Assembly: GCF_003860125.1 (NCBI RefSeq) | Contig: NZ_RQYL01000004.1 | Span: forward strand, 62,001 to 126,000 | Direction: 5' to 3' | Source: Fretibacterium sp. OH1220_COT-178 | GTDB lineage: Bacteria > Synergistota > Synergistia > Synergistales > Aminobacteriaceae | Length of the DNA: 64,000 bases | Shown here: in pieces, positions 1 through 8,252 of the stretch | Layout of the letters: every line of letters starts with the position of its first letter | Numbering within the stretch: the first letter of the stretch is position 1 | Program-made: the position numbers and the translations under genes | The notes under the pieces: model-generated | The model's database searches: none | What the model was told of the DNA's origin: nothing | What the model saw: the letters and a program-made list of their open reading frames with translations, nothing else

Positions 1-14
1 CCAGGCTACCAGGA

Positions 15-43
15 ATTATAGAGACTTCCAAATATCTTGTCAA
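15..43 (-). promoter_or_regulatory. perfect consensus sigma-70 promoter firing out of the window
   Basis: On the minus strand there is an exact TTGACA (38-43), a 17-base spacer and an exact TATAAT (15-20). Transcription would start near base 8 and run left, so the target gene lies outside the window. An unbroken consensus of this kind is typical of stable-RNA or other very highly expressed genes; that target is inference. Confidence 0.75.
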
Positions 44-92
44 GTAAATTTGTTTTACGCCCTGAGCGTTTCGGAGGTGCCCGAACTCAAGT

Positions 93-872
93 TCAGATGG
101 ATTCCTTTGCGGGCTCCAAAGCGAGCGAGACGGGACAAAGGACCAGAGCGAATGACAGGTACCACAAGAACCAGTCCAACAGGGGCGACAGGAGCGGATC
201 CGTGCGCACGTCCGCCAGAAACCATCGGGCCCCGAAGGCGTAAACGACCCCGAGGATCCAAGGCAGAAAGAATTCGGGGCGAAGCTTGTTTTGCACCCAT
301 TCGGCATCAATTCGAAAACGCAGTCCCCACAAAGTCAGCCAAAAGCAGGGGGTAAAGACGGCGGACAGCACCAGAACCTTCAAGATTCCGCGGCCGGACC
401 ACAGGTGCGAAAGTCTGGGCCAGCCCAAAAGTCCGATCAGAAATGTGCTGGCCACAACCAAAAGGACGACCTTCGGCCTATCGAAGTACTCCTCCACCTC
501 GATGTCGGGCTCCCAACGCTGAGACGTCCGTCTGGGCGGGGTGCAGCCCTCGAAGTTCTTTTCTTTCTCGGGAACATAGGTCGCGGAAAAAGCGGGCTCG
601 GGCTCCGGATCCGGCTGTTTGACGGTGGGGCGAAGCAAGTCTTCGTTGTGATTCCAGAGTCCCCTGCTCCGATCATATTGCCAGCGCGTCTCCGGATTGC
701 CCAGCACCCTCCACGCCTCAAGCACGTCCTCAAAATGGCGCACCGCAGAAGGGTCGGGATTCATGTCGGGGGCATAAAGCCGGGCCATCCTTCGAAATGC
801 CATCTTGATCTCTTGGTGGGAGGCCGTCTCCAGGACATTCAGCACAGTATAATAGTTCTTGAAGCTATCCAA
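93..872 (-). CDS. J-domain membrane protein lacking the HPD histidine
   Basis: A 259-residue protein with an N-terminal J-like domain (about residues 5-70; NYYTVLNV start, AFRRMARLY helix, QYDRSRG end) followed by a linker and about four hydrophobic segments in the C-terminal half. J-domains stimulate Hsp70 ATPase through an HPD tripeptide; here the position reads APD (about residues 34-36), so classical DnaK stimulation is doubtful. I chose the TTG at 870-872 because GGAGG (877-881) lies just upstream and the J-domain starts right after; a TTG at 918-920 would add 16 residues. It is the last gene of the run behind queT. The fold is clear, the function is not. It could be a membrane-tethered pseudo-J protein. 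Confidence 0.7.
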   Translation of the reverse strand: MDSFKNYYTVLNVLETASHQEIKMAFRRMARLYAPDMNPDPSAVRHFEDVLEAWRVLGNPETRWQYDRSRGLWNHNEDLLRPTVKQPDPEPEPAFSATYVPEKEKNFEGCTPPRRTSQRWEPDIEVEEYFDRPKVVLLVVASTFLIGLLGWPRLSHLWSGRGILKVLVLSAVFTPCFWLTLWGLRFRIDAEWVQNKLRPEFFLPWILGVVYAFGARWFLADVRTDPLLSPLLDWFLWYLSFALVLCPVSLALEPAKESI

Positions 873-972
873 TGGACCTCCATCCTTTCTGATCCCCTTC
901 AAAACGGATAGGTATGACAAAGGACCGAATCGACCGGCATTCCTCTTCCGGCTGCCGCAAAAATGTCGGAGC

Positions 973-1440
973 TCAGAAGATTTCCCGTCTCAAGATCCTT
1001 CGTTCTTCGAGCGCACGCATCAGAGGAAGGCCTACAAGATAACAGGCCCCGGCCTGACCCAACCCCACGTAGAGACAGGTGGGCAAGAGAGGAGTTTCGA
1101 GAAGAATGTGCAGCATCCCTCCGATCATCAGCATATTCACCAGAACGGGGGGCAGTCCGGCCAGCCACAGCGTGGGCATACGGCGGCTCAAGACCGCAGC
1201 CAGGAGGGTTGCCCCGGTCCCCACGATCACGTCGAGCGCCCCATACCCCCCGAACAGATTGGCGACCAGGCATCCCACGGCCAGACCGGGAACCGCCTCG
1301 GGAAGAAAATAGGGCAGAAGCGTCAGCCCCTCGGAGAGGCGAAACTGGACCGGCCCGTAAGAAAGCGGTGCCAGCGAGACGGTAAGAACGGCGTATAGAG
1401 CGGCGATCATGCCGCCCGAGGCAATGGTTCTGAACTTCAT
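973..1440 (-). CDS. queT: QueT-type queuosine-precursor transporter (ECF S component)
   Basis: A 155-residue, strongly hydrophobic protein with five or six membrane segments and the family hallmarks: N-terminal ASGGMIAALYAVLT, then PVQFRLSEGLTLLPYF and GCLVANLFGGYGALD. QueT proteins are substrate-binding S components of energy-coupling factor transporters and are thought to import queuosine precursors for tRNA modification. The ATG at 1438-1440 follows AAGGAG about ten bases upstream. It lies 70 bases downstream of pcm on the same strand. preQ1 riboswitches often precede this family, but I could not fit that fold here. Substrate is inferred from the family only. Confidence 0.82.
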   Translation of the reverse strand: MKFRTIASGGMIAALYAVLTVSLAPLSYGPVQFRLSEGLTLLPYFLPEAVPGLAVGCLVANLFGGYGALDVIVGTGATLLAAVLSRRMPTLWLAGLPPVLVNMLMIGGMLHILLETPLLPTCLYVGLGQAGACYLVGLPLMRALEERRILRREIF

Positions 1441-1510
1441 CGAACGATAGCTCCTTGCAAAAAGTCTTGCACCCTTCCTCCTATTTCGCTATTTCGAGTG
1501 GGGAAGGAGA

Positions 1511-2155
1511 TCAAAAAAACTCGACCGTCCCTCCCAGCAACGGGACGAAGCGACAGTAGTCGTACCAGGTATCCGTGCAGCCACGGTCCTCCTTCCGACG
1601 CACGAGAAGTCTTTGCCCGCCCGTCGTCACATCCTTGGGCACAACCAGCCGCCCCTCCAGTGCGAGCTGTTCCTCCCAGAGGGGTTCCACCCGCTCGGAG
1701 GCCGCCGTAACGATGATACGATCGTATGGGGCTGCATCGGCGAAACCCATGCGGCCGTCGCCATGGATGACATGGACGGCAAATCCCAGGTCGGAAAGAC
1801 GCTTTCGAGCTCGTTCCGCCAGGAAGTCGATGCGTTCCACCGACCAGACTTGAAGCCCCATAAAGGACAGAATCGCGGACTGGTATCCCGATCCGGTCCC
1901 GATCTCGAGGACCTTCATACCGCTTCGTGCCTCCAAAAGCTCCGTCATTCTGGCCACGATATAAGGCTGGGAGATCGTCTGCCTGTCGCCTATGGGCAGG
2001 GGCCTGTCGATATAGGCGTCCTCCGCATACCGACGCGGGACGAAGAGGTGCCGCGGCACCGAGGCCATAGCTCTCAGCACCGCCATATCGCGCACGTTCC
2101 GGGGGATCAGCTGCTCCTCCACCATCTTGGAGGCATCCAAACGCCAATCATTCAT
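1511..2155 (-). CDS. pcm: protein-L-isoaspartate O-methyltransferase
   Basis: A 214-residue SAM-dependent methyltransferase that repairs isoaspartyl residues in aged proteins. The SAM-binding motif EIGTGSGYQSA is at about residues 84-94, and the family segment ISQPYIVA precedes it at about 61-68. The ATG at 2153-2155 is preceded by GGAGGAAGGGCA. An open frame continues further upstream but has no ribosome-binding site and runs into priA. Length is usual for bacterial Pcm. It sits between priA and queT in a co-directional run. Confidence 0.88.
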   Translation of the reverse strand: MNDWRLDASKMVEEQLIPRNVRDMAVLRAMASVPRHLFVPRRYAEDAYIDRPLPIGDRQTISQPYIVARMTELLEARSGMKVLEIGTGSGYQSAILSFMGLQVWSVERIDFLAERARKRLSDLGFAVHVIHGDGRMGFADAAPYDRIIVTAASERVEPLWEEQLALEGRLVVPKDVTTGGQRLLVRRKEDRGCTDTWYDYCRFVPLLGGTVEFF

Positions 2156-2208
2156 TGCCCTTCCTCCAGTCGAAGGAGAGTTCCCCTTCTTCCGGGTTGA
2201 CAGAAGGT

Positions 2209-3990
2209 TCACTCTGCCCAAACGGTCACGACGGGAAAACCGGAACGGGAACGTTCGATTCCAAATCGGGGCGCCAGAAAACTTCCAAGGGACTCCACGG
2301 ATCTGGTGCTCACCCAAAGAGGCAGGTCCGCCTCACCAGGATCCATGACGAAAAAACGCGCATCCTCCAAGGATCGGACGAGTGCCGCTCGATCCTCGCC
2401 CCGAGGCGTTTCGATCTGCACCAGGAAGCCGAAGGGGGGCAATTCGAGGGCTTTGCGATTGCTCAGCTCCTCACGCCAGAAACAACCCCACCCCCGCATC
2501 AAGGTGTCCCGCCAAGTACTGCCGCCCAAACGCCGGCCCTGAACCAACACGATGCGTGCCCTCTCCTCGGAGGGGGAGCGTCCCCTCCAATAGGACTCCC
2601 AGACCATGCTGTAGGCATGAAATCGGGCACCGTATTCGGCCTTTCGGAGTTCGGCGTCCAAATCCAGCCAAGCCGCCAAACCGACGTCCAGAGAATCGCA
2701 GAGCGTCAAAGCGCCGCGCGTCCCTAAAATCAGAGATGGAACGGCTTTTTGCCCTCTATGATGTCCTTCCTCACCGAGGATGATCGGATGACCACGGATA
2801 AAGCGGCCGGCCATAGTGGCGAGGGCTTCGAGCCCGGGCCTCCGCCCGGTCCAAAGAGAACCGCGACAGACAGAACAGGAACGCTCGAGGGACGTCCTGA
2901 GGCCGCATCGAATACAGCGCAGCCCCTTGCTTTTGCCTTCGACGCGCACGGTCCCCCCGCATCGGGAACAACGCACGGGGGTCCCGCAGTCCGAGCAGAA
3001 GACCTCTGCTGCCTCCCCCCGCCGATCCAGAATCCAAAGGACGTTACGACCTTCCTCAAGGGTCGATCGGGTTCGGCCCAGGAGCGACAGGGTCAGGGGC
3101 AGCGCACCATCGATCCCGCGGACATCCGCCTTCAGAGAGCGCTGCATGTCTACGAACACGAGATGCCGGCGGTCGGGCAACTCCATACATTCGGGGGACG
3201 TCCTGGAAAAGGTCTTGGAGGAGGGCATCCGTCCACCGAGCACCAGCTCCGCTCCCAGCCATCCTGCCCGCCGCCCCGCCAAGCTCCGGGCCGAGATGCG
3301 CGGCGGCCGCTGAGCGATATAGCCGGGGTTTGCCTCGTCGTCCACGATGATAACGTCGGGACGGAGAGGGGCGAAAACAGCCCCCGGCCCTCCGACGACG
3401 ATCGGTGTCGCGCCCTCTCGAACCGTCCTCCAAGCATCCCAGAGCTTTTTCCCCCCTGTGGAGGGCCATAGAAGCGCCTTCGATTGAAGATGGGAAGGAA
3501 GCCCGGCAAAAAAAGTCCGCGCCATTCCCCTCTCGGGAAAGAGGACCAAGGTGCGCTCTCCCCGCTCCATCGTCTGGATGTAGCGGTCCGCTCGCCTCCC
3601 GTCCCAGGGGATGAAGCAGGACGACTCCCGAAAACCCTTTGCGGAGGACGACAGGGGATTCCGGACGACAAGAAGTTCCCCCTTCAGAAGGGGGGGGGGA
3701 CAGAGGGCCTGAAGGGCCAGACCCGTTCCACACAGAAAGGTCCGCCCCATCCAGAGGGCCAAATCCCATAGATCATCCCCCAGAACGTTTTTCTCGTCAA
3801 GGACTTCGGCAACAGAGCGCAAGTTCCGGGGAAGCTCGCTCTGGCCGGCTGGCCCCAAAACAAAGCCCACGCGAACGCCTCTCCCCAGGGGGACCCGAAC
3901 CCGAGCCCCAACGGTCAAGGGACGATCCGCGCCATAGGTCAGCGAAGTCCACCATGGTCCTGGGACGACGACATCGACGAGATGGGGCAC
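2209..3990 (-). CDS. priA: PriA-family protein with degenerate helicase motifs
   Basis: A 593-residue protein with overall PriA architecture: an N-terminal DNA-binding region and the eight-cysteine zinc-binding insert (Cys 332, 335, 341, 344, 359, 362, 372, 375). PriA normally reloads the replisome at stalled forks with an ATP-dependent helicase. Here the helicase signatures are gone: no GxTGSGKT Walker A between residues 125 and 150, DEEH reads DDEA (217-220), the SATP motif reads GRMP (253-256), and the motif VI QVAGRAGR region near 460-470 is unrecognisable. E. coli PriA is about 730 residues, so it is also shorter. The GTG at 3988-3990 directly follows the coaBC stop. It probably keeps a structural, DNA-binding or primosome-assembly role without ATP hydrolysis. 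Confidence 0.82.
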   Translation of the reverse strand: MPHLVDVVVPGPWWTSLTYGADRPLTVGARVRVPLGRGVRVGFVLGPAGQSELPRNLRSVAEVLDEKNVLGDDLWDLALWMGRTFLCGTGLALQALCPPPLLKGELLVVRNPLSSSAKGFRESSCFIPWDGRRADRYIQTMERGERTLVLFPERGMARTFFAGLPSHLQSKALLWPSTGGKKLWDAWRTVREGATPIVVGGPGAVFAPLRPDVIIVDDEANPGYIAQRPPRISARSLAGRRAGWLGAELVLGGRMPSSKTFSRTSPECMELPDRRHLVFVDMQRSLKADVRGIDGALPLTLSLLGRTRSTLEEGRNVLWILDRRGEAAEVFCSDCGTPVRCSRCGGTVRVEGKSKGLRCIRCGLRTSLERSCSVCRGSLWTGRRPGLEALATMAGRFIRGHPIILGEEGHHRGQKAVPSLILGTRGALTLCDSLDVGLAAWLDLDAELRKAEYGARFHAYSMVWESYWRGRSPSEERARIVLVQGRRLGGSTWRDTLMRGWGCFWREELSNRKALELPPFGFLVQIETPRGEDRAALVRSLEDARFFVMDPGEADLPLWVSTRSVESLGSFLAPRFGIERSRSGFPVVTVWAE

Positions 3991-5205
3991 CTAGATCATG
4001 CCCCGCTCCGAGAGAAGCTCCCAGACGGAGTCCGCGACCTCCTCCTTACTCCCCGAAAATATGGTCTCGGCATCTCGGGAGAGCACGCGCACCGTATTGG
4101 TATCCGTGCCGAATCCACAGCCGGCAGCCGAGACATCGTTGGCCAGGATCAGATCCAAGCCCTTCCGCTCCATCTTCGCACGGGCGTTCTTCAGGAGATC
4201 GTCGGTCTCGGCGGCAAAACCGATCAGCGTTTGGTCGGGTCTTTTGCGCCGCCCCACCTCCGCCGCTATGTCCGGGTTCTGTACGAGCTCAATGGAGAGG
4301 GTCTCCCTCCCCTCCCTCTTCACCTTATGCCCGGCCCGATCCTTGGCGCGGTAGTCCCCCACCGCAGCGGCTTTGACGACGCACGTTGCCCAATCCAGGT
4401 CCTCCAACACCGCCCCGTACATCTCCTCGGCCGACACCACACGGCGTACGTCCAAGCCGTGCAGAACTCCCGGAGCCTCGACCGGCCCCAGAATCACCCT
4501 CACCTCGGCGCCCCGATACCAGGCTGTTCGAGCCATGGCAAGCCCCATCTTGCCGGTACTGGGATTGGAGATGTAGCGCACCGGATCCAGATATTCCCGG
4601 GTCGGCCCGGCCGTAACCAGGAGACGGACCGCATTCAGATTCCGAGCGGGAGACAGGGCCCGGAACACCTCCTCCAGGATCAGCCCCATCTCGGGCAGAC
4701 GTCCCTTGCCCTCGTAGCCGCAGGCCAGGCTGCCGAACTCGGGATCCACGATCCGAACCCCTCGCTCCGCGAGAACGCTCAGGTTATGCCGCGTCGCGGG
4801 ATGCTCGAACATGTGGACGTTCATCGCCGGAAAGAGAAGCACGGGAACCTTCGCGGCGAGCAACGCCGCAGCCACCAGGCTCTCTCCCTTCCCTTGGGCC
4901 AGATCCGATGCCGTATTGGCCGTACAGGGCGCGACGACGATGACCTCCGCCCAGTCCGTCAATCGGATGTGGGGGATCTCGTGCCCTCGCTCACAGGAGA
5001 GAAAATCCTCCTGAAGCCAGACCCGTCGCCCCGAGAGGGTCGAGAGCACAAGAGGACTGACCAGCCGCTCCGCCGCACGAGTCATGAGAATCTCCACCTC
5101 GCACTCCAACTTGCGGAGCCGGCTGACCAAGTCCGGAATCTTATAGGCCGCGATGCCGCCCGTCACGCAGAGCAGGATGCGCCGGGCCCGCTTCCAGCCG
5201 ATCAT
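3991..5205 (-). CDS. coaBC: bifunctional phosphopantothenoylcysteine decarboxylase / phosphopantothenate-cysteine ligase
   Basis: A 404-residue two-domain enzyme for coenzyme A synthesis. The N-terminal CoaC flavoprotein domain (about 1-185) has GGIAAYK, the catalytic-type His in IPHIRL (about 79), PAMNVHM (127-133) and the flexible-flap Cys in LACGYEGKG (about 162). The CoaB ligase domain (from about 195) has VTAGPTREYLDPVR and AAAVGDYR. The ATG at 5203-5205 overlaps the rpoZ stop as ATGA; a GTG at 5236-5238 inside rpoZ is less likely. Part of the yicC-gmk-rpoZ-coaBC-priA order common in many bacteria. Confidence 0.93.
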   Translation of the reverse strand: MIGWKRARRILLCVTGGIAAYKIPDLVSRLRKLECEVEILMTRAAERLVSPLVLSTLSGRRVWLQEDFLSCERGHEIPHIRLTDWAEVIVVAPCTANTASDLAQGKGESLVAAALLAAKVPVLLFPAMNVHMFEHPATRHNLSVLAERGVRIVDPEFGSLACGYEGKGRLPEMGLILEEVFRALSPARNLNAVRLLVTAGPTREYLDPVRYISNPSTGKMGLAMARTAWYRGAEVRVILGPVEAPGVLHGLDVRRVVSAEEMYGAVLEDLDWATCVVKAAAVGDYRAKDRAGHKVKREGRETLSIELVQNPDIAAEVGRRKRPDQTLIGFAAETDDLLKNARAKMERKGLDLILANDVSAAGCGFGTDTNTVRVLSRDAETIFSGSKEEVADSVWELLSERGMI

Positions 5206-5432
5206 GCCTCTTCCGGGACGGCCTCCGGAGAGCTGCACCTGTTCGCGGGAAACTCTCCCTTCTCCACCTCCAGTAAGGCCATGGAGAGGTATTTCTCGTT
5301 GGCAGGAAGCCCGTTCTCAACCGTTTTGTGCTCGCTGAGCCAGCGGGCTCTGGCCGCGATCAGGGCCGTAATTTCGTATTTGTTGTCGGTGTTGCACTTG
5401 TTCTCGAGCGCGTCGAGATCGTAAAACTTCAT
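5202..5432 (-). CDS. rpoZ: RNA polymerase omega subunit
   Basis: A 76-residue protein with the omega-family core NKYEITALIAARARWLSE and KYLSMALLEVEKGEF. Omega chaperones beta-prime into RNA polymerase. The position between gmk and coaBC is the classic bacterial arrangement and supports the call despite the small size. The ATG (5430-5432) overlaps the gmk stop as ATGA, and its own stop overlaps the coaBC start the same way, so the three genes are probably translationally coupled. Confidence 0.87.
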   Translation of the reverse strand: MKFYDLDALENKCNTDNKYEITALIAARARWLSEHKTVENGLPANEKYLSMALLEVEKGEFPANRCSSPEAVPEEA

Positions 5433-6010
5433 TTCCGTAACCCGCCTTCCCTGTAACTCAAAATGATCCTCCTGAGGCCCTCGGAGGCCCGGTCCAGATC
5501 GTCGTTCATCAACACATGATCGTATTTCTCGGCCTGCTGCAGCTCTCGTTTGGCGCTCTCCAGACGGGAGCGAAGCTCCGACTCCGTCTCCGTGTGCCGT
5601 CCCCGGAGCCGCCGCTCCAACTCCGCCTCGGAGGGGGGAAGGACAAAGATCATTACGGAATCGGGAACGAGGGAACGGACCTGAAGCGCACCCTGCACAT
5701 CGATCTCCAAGAGAACGTCGTGCCCGGCATCCAGCTCACGCTCGACATCCTCCCGGAGCGTTCCGTAACGGGGCCCCCCATGCACCCGAGCGTGTTCCAG
5801 AAACAGCCCCTGTTCCGCCATCCGCGTAAACTCGTCCTCGGAGACGAAGCGGTAATCCACCCCTTCGCGATCCTCGGGACGAGGAGAGCGCGTTGTGCAG
5901 GAGACGGAATAGGCCAGTCCCTCGATGCCCTTCAGGGCCTGGGTCCGAAGCGTTCCCTTGCCCACGCCGCTGGGACCGGAGAGCACGAACAGCCTTCCTC
6001 TGTGTCTCAT
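5429..6010 (-). CDS. gmk: guanylate kinase
   Basis: A 193-residue nucleotide kinase converting GMP to GDP. The P-loop GPSGVGKGTL is at about residues 12-21, followed by the GMP-binding region SVSCTTRSPRPEDREGVDY and the LLEIDVQGA segment. Full length for the family. It starts 21 bases after the yicC stop and overlaps rpoZ by the ATGA motif. Confidence 0.95.
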   Translation of the reverse strand: MRHRGRLFVLSGPSGVGKGTLRTQALKGIEGLAYSVSCTTRSPRPEDREGVDYRFVSEDEFTRMAEQGLFLEHARVHGGPRYGTLREDVERELDAGHDVLLEIDVQGALQVRSLVPDSVMIFVLPPSEAELERRLRGRHTETESELRSRLESAKRELQQAEKYDHVLMNDDLDRASEGLRRIILSYREGGLRK

Positions 6011-6031
6011 AGACCATGACCTTCCATTCCG

Positions 6032-6913
6032 TCACTCCACGTTCTGAATCTGCTCGCGGATCCTTTCGAGGCAGGATTTTGCCTCGACGACCCCCCACCG
6101 AAACTCCGCGTCGCCGACCTTGGAGCCCATCGTGTTGACCTCTCGGTTCATCTCCTGAATCAAAAAGTCCAGCTTGCGCCCCTCGGAGATGTTGCCGTTG
6201 GCCGTCTGCCTGAATTTGGAGATATGGGCGGCCAATCGGGCCAGCTCCTCCGTAACGTCCCAACGGTCGGACAGAAGGGAGACCTCCTGGGCAACACGGG
6301 ACTCGTCCAGATCGAGGCCAAAACGCTCCGTCACCTTTTCGATCCGTGTCCTGAGGTTCTCCAGAGCTTCGGCGGAGGAGCTCTTCCATCGCTCGGCCAG
6401 AAGCGCCGTCACCCCTTCGAAGTTCCTCAGGTCCTCCTCGACCACCGCCAGCAGCTTCGATCCCTCGGAGCGCTTCATCTCCATGAGCGACAGTACGGCC
6501 TCCTTCAGCAGGCCGTCCCATACCTCGGGGTCTAGATCGGCCCCCTCCGCAAAGCGGGGGGTATCACAGATCCCCGGCAGGGAAAGGAATGCGGTCAGGC
6601 CGGATGGAGCTTCGAGTCCGCGCTCCTTGGACAGGGCTTCGATCCTCTCGAAACAGAACAGAAGCGCCTCCTCGTCCAGAACCGGATTCTTGGCCCCCGG
6701 ATTCCAGGCTATCTCCGCAGAGAGGCGAACCTTCCCCCGTCTCACGAGAGAGCGCAGGGAGGAAAGCATGCGGCTCTCCAAGGATGCGAGTTCGCGGGGC
6801 AGACGTACCGAAAAATCCTGATAGCGATGGTTGACCGACGTCAACTCGAAGGTCACGGCCCCCCAGGAAAATTCCCGGGTCGCACGGCCGAACCCCGTCA
6901 TACTTAAAAACAT
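6032..6913 (-). CDS. YicC-family endoribonuclease
   Basis: A 293-residue protein with the family N terminus MTGFGRATRE, the internal NHRYQDFSVRLPREL segment, and the conserved C terminus with DFLIQEMNREVNT and EAKSCLERIREQIQNVE. YicC proteins are reported endoribonucleases; the physiological target in this organism is unknown. The ATG at 6911-6913 is preceded by AGGAGGCTGGA; the open frame continues upstream without start support. First gene of the gmk-rpoZ-coaBC run. The 157 bases upstream contain no convincing promoter, so it may be read with hflX. Confidence 0.88.
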   Translation of the reverse strand: MFLSMTGFGRATREFSWGAVTFELTSVNHRYQDFSVRLPRELASLESRMLSSLRSLVRRGKVRLSAEIAWNPGAKNPVLDEEALLFCFERIEALSKERGLEAPSGLTAFLSLPGICDTPRFAEGADLDPEVWDGLLKEAVLSLMEMKRSEGSKLLAVVEEDLRNFEGVTALLAERWKSSSAEALENLRTRIEKVTERFGLDLDESRVAQEVSLLSDRWDVTEELARLAAHISKFRQTANGNISEGRKLDFLIQEMNREVNTMGSKVGDAEFRWGVVEAKSCLERIREQIQNVE

Positions 6914-7070
6914 TCCAGCCTCCTCAATCGATCTATCCCGGACGGAGTGCCCAACACCAAAATTCCGTCCCCGTCTTGCGCCTCCGCGCAAGCCAAGGCC
7001 GGCCCAATATTCCGGAGTTCCGTGTCGCCCGCTCCCTGCTCCGCCCTGAAGGGAGCTCAAAATCCTCGTA

Positions 7071-8252
7071 TCAGCGCTCGGGAAAGGTCAGCGCATCGAA
7101 CGAGGCCGGACGGGTAAACCACTCGTTGCGAGAGGCCAGCATCCGCTCCACGGACTTCAGGAGCTCCCGCAGTCCTTCGCCATGAAGAGCGCTCACTCCG
7201 GCAACATCCTCGCCCTTGGCCCTCAGCCACAGGGCAAGGGATTCGGCGTCCTCCGGCGAAACGGCGTCCAGCTTGTTGAGGACCAAAATACGAGGTATTG
7301 CCTCGCATCCTATATCCGTCAAAGTATCCACGATCACCTCATAGGTCGCCATCGCCTCGGGATCGGAGGCATCCAGCAACATCAACAGGAGCTCCGCCTC
7401 GCGGACTTCCTCGAGAGTGGCCCGGAAAGCGGCCACGAGGGCGGGCGGCAGGTTTCGGATAAATCCCACGGTGTCCGAGAACAACACCGCGCCTCCCCCC
7501 GGAAGGACGATACGCCGCACCGACGTGTCGAGGGTCGAGAAAAGCCGGTCCTCGGCGAGAATTGAGACATCCCCGGAAAGCGTCCGCAACAACGTCGACT
7601 TTCCGCTGTTCGTGTATCCAACCAAGGAGATGGTCGGAATCCCCCGTTTGCGCCGTCGGTCCCGAACGAGCCGGCGCTGCCTCCGGACGTTCTCAAGTTT
7701 CCTCGTGATCTCCCGAACCCGCCGTTCCAGCCGACGTCGGTGGCGTTCGAACTCCGTCTCTCCCGGGCCCCGGGTACCGATTCCCGCGCCTGTCCGCGAC
7801 ATCTGGAGCCCCAGCCCTTTGAGATGCGGGATCTCGTAGCGGGTCAGGGCCAACTCGACCTGCAAGCGGGCCTCCGCCGTAACCGCTCGCCGTTCGAAGA
7901 TCTTCATGATGACGAACGGGCGGTCCCAAACCGTAGCGCCCGTGAGTTTCTCCAGATTGCTCTTCTGGATGGGAGAGAGCCGCTCGTCGACCACGACGTA
8001 ACGGGCCCCGCGCGCAAGACAAAAGAGACGCACATCCTCCGCCTTTCCCCTGCCGATCAGACAGGCGGGGTCGGGCTTGTCCCGACGCTGCATGACACTT
8101 CCCACCGACTCGATGCCCAGGGAAGCCAAAAGCAACCTGAGCTCCTCCAGCAACACCTCGGGGGAATCCTCCCGATCCGGAAGCGAAAGCCCGACCAAAA
8201 TCGCTCCTGAGCGCAGGGGTCCCTCCCTCCGCTCAGGGCGCCGACGACTCAA
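7071..8252 (-). CDS. hflX: GTPase HflX
   Basis: A 393-residue ribosome-associated GTPase. The N-terminal HflX domain contains LIGRGKAEDV and VVVDERLSPIQKSNLE; the linker has the signature GTRGPGETEFERHRR; the G domain has P-loop GYTNSGKSTL, DTVGFIRNLPPALVAAF and the NKLD base-recognition motif. HflX splits or rescues stalled 70S ribosomes in several bacteria. I use the TTG at 8250-8252, which overlaps the plsC end by 20 bases. A TTG about 45 bases downstream with AGGAG ahead of it is an alternative. Confidence 0.92.
   Translation of the reverse strand: MSRRRPERREGPLRSGAILVGLSLPDREDSPEVLLEELRLLLASLGIESVGSVMQRRDKPDPACLIGRGKAEDVRLFCLARGARYVVVDERLSPIQKSNLEKLTGATVWDRPFVIMKIFERRAVTAEARLQVELALTRYEIPHLKGLGLQMSRTGAGIGTRGPGETEFERHRRRLERRVREITRKLENVRRQRRLVRDRRRKRGIPTISLVGYTNSGKSTLLRTLSGDVSILAEDRLFSTLDTSVRRIVLPGGGAVLFSDTVGFIRNLPPALVAAFRATLEEVREAELLLMLLDASDPEAMATYEVIVDTLTDIGCEAIPRILVLNKLDAVSPEDAESLALWLRAKGEDVAGVSALHGEGLRELLKSVERMLASRNEWFTRPASFDALTFPER

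Noticed and set aside
1441-1510. preQ1 riboswitch upstream of queT
   Set aside because: The gap is only 70 bases and lacks the stem plus A-rich tail pattern; only a 5-bp hairpin next to the ribosome-binding site is visible.
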